Shown: in pieces, positions 7,971 to 10,631 of the stretch
Position numbering within the stretch: position 1 is the stretch's first letter
Layout of the letters: every line of letters begins with the position of its first letter
DNA from: Planctomycetota bacterium
GTDB taxonomy: Bacteria; Planctomycetota; Planctomycetia; Pirellulales; Pirellulaceae
Assembly: GCA_026692885.1 (NCBI GenBank)
Contig: JAPLNJ010000536.1
Span: 1-10,631, forward strand
Length of the DNA: 10,631 bases
Reading direction: 5' to 3'
Program-made: the position numbers and the translations under genes
The notes under the pieces: model-generated
The model's input: only the letters and a program-made list of their open reading frames with translations
Database searches by the model: none
What the model was told of the DNA's origin: nothing

Positions 7971-8771
7971 ATGCCTGGTCCGCTGAACGAAACCACTCCC
8001 TGTATTCTCTCCAAGAACCTGACACTGCCTGCCGGCAAGAGTCTCCTTAACCTTGCCGTCGGCCATCTCCCGAAATGCGACTGGGATTTGCTGGTCAAGG
8101 TGGATGGAAAAGAGCTGTTGAAGAAAAGCGTTGGCGAGGAAACGGCGCCGACCGGGTGGATGGACGTGGTGGTGGATCTGACCCCTTATGCCGGGAAGAG
8201 TGTGAAGTTGGAACTGTGGAATCAAGCATCGGGCTGGAACGGTGCGTTCGCGTACTGGCAAGGTATCTCGATCAACCGCGGCGTCAACCTGCTCAAGGCG
8301 GGCAAGGAAAGCCGTTCGCGTCAAGGGAATCGAAAGGGCTCCATCAATGACGGCGATTTCGCCACCTTTGTCGTTACCTACGGCGGCAAACTCGTTGAGG
8401 AGGATTGGTTCGCAGTTTCGCTGGACGAAATGGTCACGGTCAGCAGCGTGGTCTTCGGCCATGGCCAGAACTTTCCCGATGGCGGCTGGTTCGACGCCAG
8501 CGCCGGCAAGCCGAGAGTGCAGGTGCAAGTGAGCAAGGGCGGGGCTTGGGAAACAGTGGGTGAACTCAGCGACTATCCGAAGACCACGGCCGAGAAAAAG
8601 TGGCGGGCTGACGGAGGGACAGGAGTGCACCTGCGAATTGGCGAAACCCGTAAAGGCCATCGCGGTGCGCGTCATCGGCAAGCCGGCCAGCGGCGACAAT
8701 CCGGGCCAGGCGTTCTCTTCGTGTTCAGAACTGCAGGCGTTTTAGCCATTTGCCTGCATGAATGTGTCTAG
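7971..8771 (+). CDS. Discoidin-like carbohydrate-binding protein, C-terminus frameshifted
   Basis: The ATG at 7971 has AAGGAG 9 bases before it; a GTG two codons earlier (7965) is an alternative. The first half (KNLTLPAGKSLLNLAVGH, DWDLLVKVDGKELLKKSVG, YAGKSVKLELWNQ) is a beta-sandwich module. The second half (about residues 110-215: GSINDGDFATFVVTYGG, VVFGHGQNFPDGGWFDA) resembles F5/8-type, galactose-binding-like domains. After RADGG at about 8616 the written frame turns into nonsense and runs on to 8771. The neighbouring frame continues sensibly as QECTCELAKPVKAIAVRVIG ... CSELQAF and stops at 8745. Removing one G from GGG at 8616-8618 restores it. The gene follows the LamG/SASA stop by 21 bases in the same frame, so it may once have been the tail of that protein. 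It is probably a secreted carbohydrate-binding part, but it lacks its own signal peptide. Confidence 0.65.
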   Translation: MPGPLNETTPCILSKNLTLPAGKSLLNLAVGHLPKCDWDLLVKVDGKELLKKSVGEETAPTGWMDVVVDLTPYAGKSVKLELWNQASGWNGAFAYWQGISINRGVNLLKAGKESRSRQGNRKGSINDGDFATFVVTYGGKLVEEDWFAVSLDEMVTVSSVVFGHGQNFPDGGWFDASAGKPRVQVQVSKGGAWETVGELSDYPKTTAEKKWRADGGTGVHLRIGETRKGHRGARHRQAGQRRQSGPGVLFVFRTAGVLAICLHECV

Positions 8772-8786
8772 ACTCGCCGTCACGTT

Positions 8787-8791
8787 GGGAG
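8787..8791 (+). promoter_or_regulatory. Ribosome binding site deciding the esterase start
   Basis: GGGAG ends 5 bases before the ATG at 8797, where a signal peptide begins. This favours 8797 over the in-frame ATG at 8758. Confidence 0.55.
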
Positions 8792-8796
8792 ATTCT

Positions 8797-9540
8797 ATGC
8801 AGAAGCTCGGACACTCAAGCGTTGCTCCCCGATTGGCCTGTTGCCTACTCGCCTTGTTGAGCTCGCCTGAAATTTTGCCTGGGCAAACGCCCAGCCTGAC
8901 GCTCAACGGCATCTTCACCGAGAACATGGTGCTCCAGCGCGATGCCGACGTGCCGATCTACGGCACAGCCGACGAGGGCGAGAAGGTGACGGTGGACTTT
9001 AATGGCCAGACAGCCGCAACCGTCGCAAAGGACGGCAAGTGGAAAGTGAGCCTCAAGGCGATGAAGGCAGGCGGCCCCTTCACTATGACGGTGCGCGGCA
9101 AGAACACGCTCGAGTTCAAGAACATCCTGCTGGGCGATGTCTGGCTCTGCACCGGCCAATCGAACATGGACCCGCTCGGTGGCTTCAATCGCGAATTCAA
9201 GGAGATGTACAAGGAGATACCCGGTGAGAAGAATCCGAACATCCGTTACTTCAAGGTCAAAGTTGACTGCGCCGATGAGCCGCGCACCGAGGTCGTGCCG
9301 GCCTCCGCAGCGAATGAGCCCTATTGTAGCCCGCACACTCCGTGTGCCGATTTCCGCACACGGAGTGTGCCGTTTACTATTCTTGCGACACTTATTGATT
9401 CGCCGGTCCTTAAGGAATATCGAGAATTGGCGAGAAGAAAGAAGGGAGAAATGAATCATGTTGATCGGGCGGGAGGAGTGGGATTGCTGAATGTGTATCG
9501 CGAAATCACAGTGATTGGTCCACCACAACGGACGAACTAA
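8797..9540 (+). pseudogene. Sialate O-acetylesterase (SASA family), N-terminal fragment
   Basis: The open frame gives 247 residues; relatives have roughly 500-650. A signal peptide opens it (ACCLLALLSS, cut near LPGQ). The N-terminal beta domain common to these esterases follows (LTLNGIFTENMVLQRDADVP, YGTADEGEKVTVDFNGQ), then GDVWLCTGQSNM with nucleophile Ser122. Family-like sequence runs to RTEVVPASAANEPY (about residue 176, base 9324). There it breaks at a perfect palindrome (9333-9370), and the rest (TRSVPFTILATLID ... GPPQRTN) is unrelated. The conserved tryptophan/glutamate block and catalytic histidine are missing, so the product cannot be a complete enzyme. It sits 51 bases after the restored end of the previous gene and probably shared its transcript. 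Its N-terminal half differs clearly from the esterase at 5154-7949, so it is a separate paralogue rather than a recent copy. Confidence 0.72.
9333..9370. repeat. Perfect 15-bp REP-like palindrome at the esterase break
   Basis: GCACACTCCGTGTGC at 9333-9347 and its exact reverse complement at 9356-9370 flank an 8-base loop. Each arm is itself a 6-bp palindrome around TCC/GGA, so the DNA could form one long hairpin or two small ones. Family resemblance of the esterase ends within ten bases of its left edge. The form recalls REP-type interspersed repeats of planctomycetes. There is no T-tract, so a simple terminator is less likely. Confidence 0.8.
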
Positions 9541-9580
9541 CCCATGTACGTTCTTCACAACCTCGCACAGGACGGATCGC
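9371..9580. other. Unassigned sequence between the esterase break and the LamG fragment
   Basis: About 210 bases, the first 170 of which are read through by the broken esterase frame up to 9540. This sequence has no recognisable protein pattern and is more AT-rich than its neighbours (for example TTTACTATTCTTGC and GAAGAAAGAAGGGAGAAATGAATC). The last part precedes the ATG at 9581 and includes AGGA 10 bases before it. It may be the leader of the gene whose 5' end survives there. Confidence 0.4.
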
Positions 9581-9952
9581 ATGACGAAGACTTTGGGTCT
9601 CGGAGTTGCCCTGCTGTTTCTGCCTCTTGAAACGGCCTTCGCCCAGTATGGCGAGTGGGCGCATATGGGCTCCCTCTGGAGCCTCTCGGCCTATCCCTAC
9701 AGCGACATGCCCTTCACCTCCGAAGCCTGGTTTCGGCCCGCGGCAGCGGGCGCAGCGGCCTTTGGTTGGGGACGGTATGCCACAAGCTACAACGGCAAAA
9801 CCGGCGACGGCAATGAAGTCGTGATCAACTTCGGATCCCCGCCGAGCATCTCGTGGTCGTCGGATGGTCCAGGCGGCGTGGCGGCCGCCACGCCGGTTCT
9901 GGACCACTGGTATCACGTCGTCGCAACGTATTCCGACGGAACCAGCTCGTAG
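9581..9952 (+). pseudogene. Signal peptide fused to a partial LamG domain (truncated, internally deleted paralogue)
   Basis: 123 residues. The start at 9581 has a clear signal peptide (MTKTLGLGVALLFLPLETAF, cut before AQYGEW) followed by YGEWAHMGSLWSL, which looks like the mature start of DUF2341/LamG secreted proteins. It then jumps directly to AYPYSDMPFTSEAWF, residue 90 onward of the LamG protein at 5154-7949. The DUF2341 domain and first LamG strands, about 130 residues, are missing between the two. The LamG part follows the upstream copy almost residue for residue (one Arg to Ser change, one Thr lost). It stops after YSDGTSS, exactly where a 263-bp repeat element begins; the TAG is supplied by that element. 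Non-functional as read. It preserves the type of 5' end that the upstream LamG gene lacks. Confidence 0.72.
9689..9946 (+). repeat. LamG-coding repeat, copy 2 (of 2)
   Basis: Direct repeat of 5421-5681 about 4.27 kb downstream. Of 11 substitutions, 10 are silent third-position changes and one changes Arg to Ser (CGC to AGC); one in-frame ACC codon is missing. The homology ends two bases before the inverted-repeat element that begins at 9948. Confidence 0.9.
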
Positions 9953-10210
9953 GGTGGGCCAGAGCGGACCAGCGGCAACCAACAGTCCCAACCAACAGCA
10001 CGGCCAACCCGGCGGACCGAAATCCGCGGCAGACCAGCGCCGGCCCACCAGGATCGACTCGCTATTTCGTGCGCTGCGCGTCCTTCGTAATGCTCCGCGG
10101 ATCCTGGTGGGCCGGCGCTCCGTTGTTTGGCCTTGGATAGTCAACCGGCAAATCACCGTTGTTACCCAATGGAGAGTTTTCTCGCCGTGCCCGCTCTGGC
10201 CCACCCTACG
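9948..10210. mobile_element. 263-bp MITE-like element with perfect 20-bp inverted ends
   Basis: The left end (9948-9967) begins CGTAGGGTGGGCCAGAGCGG, and the right end (10191-10210) is its exact reverse complement. The inside has no believable gene but contains a second 20-bp inverted repeat. The element is inserted where the LamG copy stops and supplies its stop codon (TAG, 9950-9952). The only possible target duplication is CT on each side, which could be chance. Repeats carrying GTAGGGTGGGCC are common interspersed elements in planctomycete genomes (recalled, not checked). No transposase is encoded, so movement would need one acting in trans. Confidence 0.65.
10036..10119. repeat. Internal perfect 20-bp inverted repeat
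   Basis: AGCGCCGGCCCACCAGGATC at 10036-10055 pairs perfectly with 10100-10119, leaving a 44-base loop. It lies wholly inside the 263-bp element, suggesting one repeat nested in another or a strongly structured transcript. Confidence 0.8.
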
Positions 10211-10400
10211 CTGTGGCACGATTCAACAAAACGCCACCCGGAGCGTTCGTACGCTTCGACTACTAGCACCGGGCGGCGCAAGGGCAATATTTCGCCCCGA
10301 GGCGGAAAACGCCCTGGGGACAGGAAAGCGGCCGGGTCGGTCATGGGGCGACATCCGCCGCCCTGCGCGAGCTGGGACCACCCGGAACCCGTTGTTCTCC

Positions 10401-10516
10401 GCCCCAAAGGGGCCAAAACAAATCAGCCCAGCAGAGCGTCGCGGCGACAGCCGCAGAGCGACGCCCTGGGTACGGGTTCGCTTCAGCACGGTAGCCCTGA
10501 AAGGGCGAAACAAATC
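10401..10516. repeat. Pair of degenerate direct repeats, GCCCxxAAAGGGxCxAAACAAATC
   Basis: The copy at 10401-10424 and the copy at 10494-10516 share this pattern, about 70 bases apart. A third copy in inverted orientation lies at 10558-10577. Each has a palindromic GCCC..GGGC core, typical of REP-like interspersed repeats. Confidence 0.6.
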
Positions 10517-10578
10517 GGTTCCTCCCACACGCATCGTTTGTCCGATGCGGCCAAGGCTTGTTTCGCCCCTTCAGGGCT
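10493..10578. repeat. 21-bp inverted repeat (one mismatch) around a small hairpin
   Basis: AGCCCTGAAAGGGCGAAACA at 10493-10512, plus one further A, pairs with 10558-10578 with a single mismatch. The 44-base space between the arms contains a 7-bp hairpin. Arms of this AGCCCTGAAAGGGC type recall a REP repeat often seen in planctomycetes and Bacteroidetes (recalled, not checked). Confidence 0.75.
10530..10549. repeat. Small hairpin CGCATCG-TTTGTC-CGATGCG
   Basis: A perfect 7-bp stem with a 6-base loop, centred within the 21-bp inverted repeat, so the two structures are nested. No following T-run, so not called a terminator. Confidence 0.6.
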
Positions 10579-10631
10579 GATGTTACGAATCCATCGCCCT
10601 GGTGATTACGATTTTCGGCAGTGCGGCGGTG

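Larger units (their letters stand above)
10211..10631. other. Non-coding repeat-rich stretch to the window end
   Basis: No believable gene in 421 bases. It holds small palindromes (AGCGT-TCGT-ACGCT near 10237), a GCCCC-AAA-GGGGC hairpin at 10401-10413, direct and inverted copies of a GCCC..AAAGGG..AAACAA motif, and GC-rich linkers. Long frames crossing it are low-complexity Arg/Pro-rich translations of repeats. Confidence 0.6.

Noticed and set aside
10401..10578. CRISPR-like array
   Set aside because: Copies differ in orientation, sequence and spacing, as in REP clusters, not as identical repeats with regular spacers.
9864..10580. 238-residue plus-strand frame across the repeat region
   Set aside because: It begins inside the LamG copy in the wrong frame and then translates inverted repeats into low-complexity Arg/Pro-rich sequence. 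No start signal.

Overview
The window is GC-rich bacterial DNA with long secreted-protein genes. It combines a multi-domain family 2 glycoside hydrolase, proteins with DUF2341, LamG and sialate-O-acetylesterase (SASA) parts, a single RecB-like nuclease, and short palindromic interspersed repeats. That mix is most like a planctomycete (Pirellulales-type) or a related PVC-group genome. The assignment rests on recalled protein families and repeat types, not on a marker gene.

Layout. Bases 1-303 hold no convincing gene. A PD-(D/E)XK (RecB/Cas4-like) nuclease lies on the plus strand at 304-1185, followed by a possible coupled small ORF (1179-1397). On the minus strand, 4891-1464 is a large secreted GH2 hydrolase. 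It is split into two frames at about 3655-3690, and the junction also lacks the middle of the protein. Divergent to it, on the plus strand, come a LamG plus SASA esterase ORF (5154-7949) whose DUF2341 homology continues upstream of its only ATG, a discoidin-like carbohydrate-binding ORF (7971-8771) with a frameshifted tail, an esterase cut short after its nucleophile block (8797-9540), and a signal-peptide plus LamG fragment (9581-9952). The LamG part of that fragment is a 95.7% identical copy of part of the 5154 gene. The last 680 bases are non-coding and repeat-rich: a 263-bp element with perfect 20-bp inverted ends, an internal 20-bp inverted repeat, and a cluster of REP-like repeats.

Function and state. 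The theme is extracellular breakdown of acetylated polysaccharides: a beta-glycosidase plus carbohydrate esterases with carbohydrate-binding modules, all apparently exported. Almost every gene from 1464 to 9952 is damaged (deletion, frameshift, in-frame stop, truncation, lost 5' end), while long stretches remain cleanly open and conserved. This fits a decaying, rearranged polysaccharide-degradation cluster bordered by repeat elements. Misassembly of a repeat-rich region is the main alternative. I found no CRISPR array, tRNA, rRNA, transposase gene or defence cluster, and nothing I can defend as a new multi-gene system. The most informative signals are the decay junctions and the nested palindromes.
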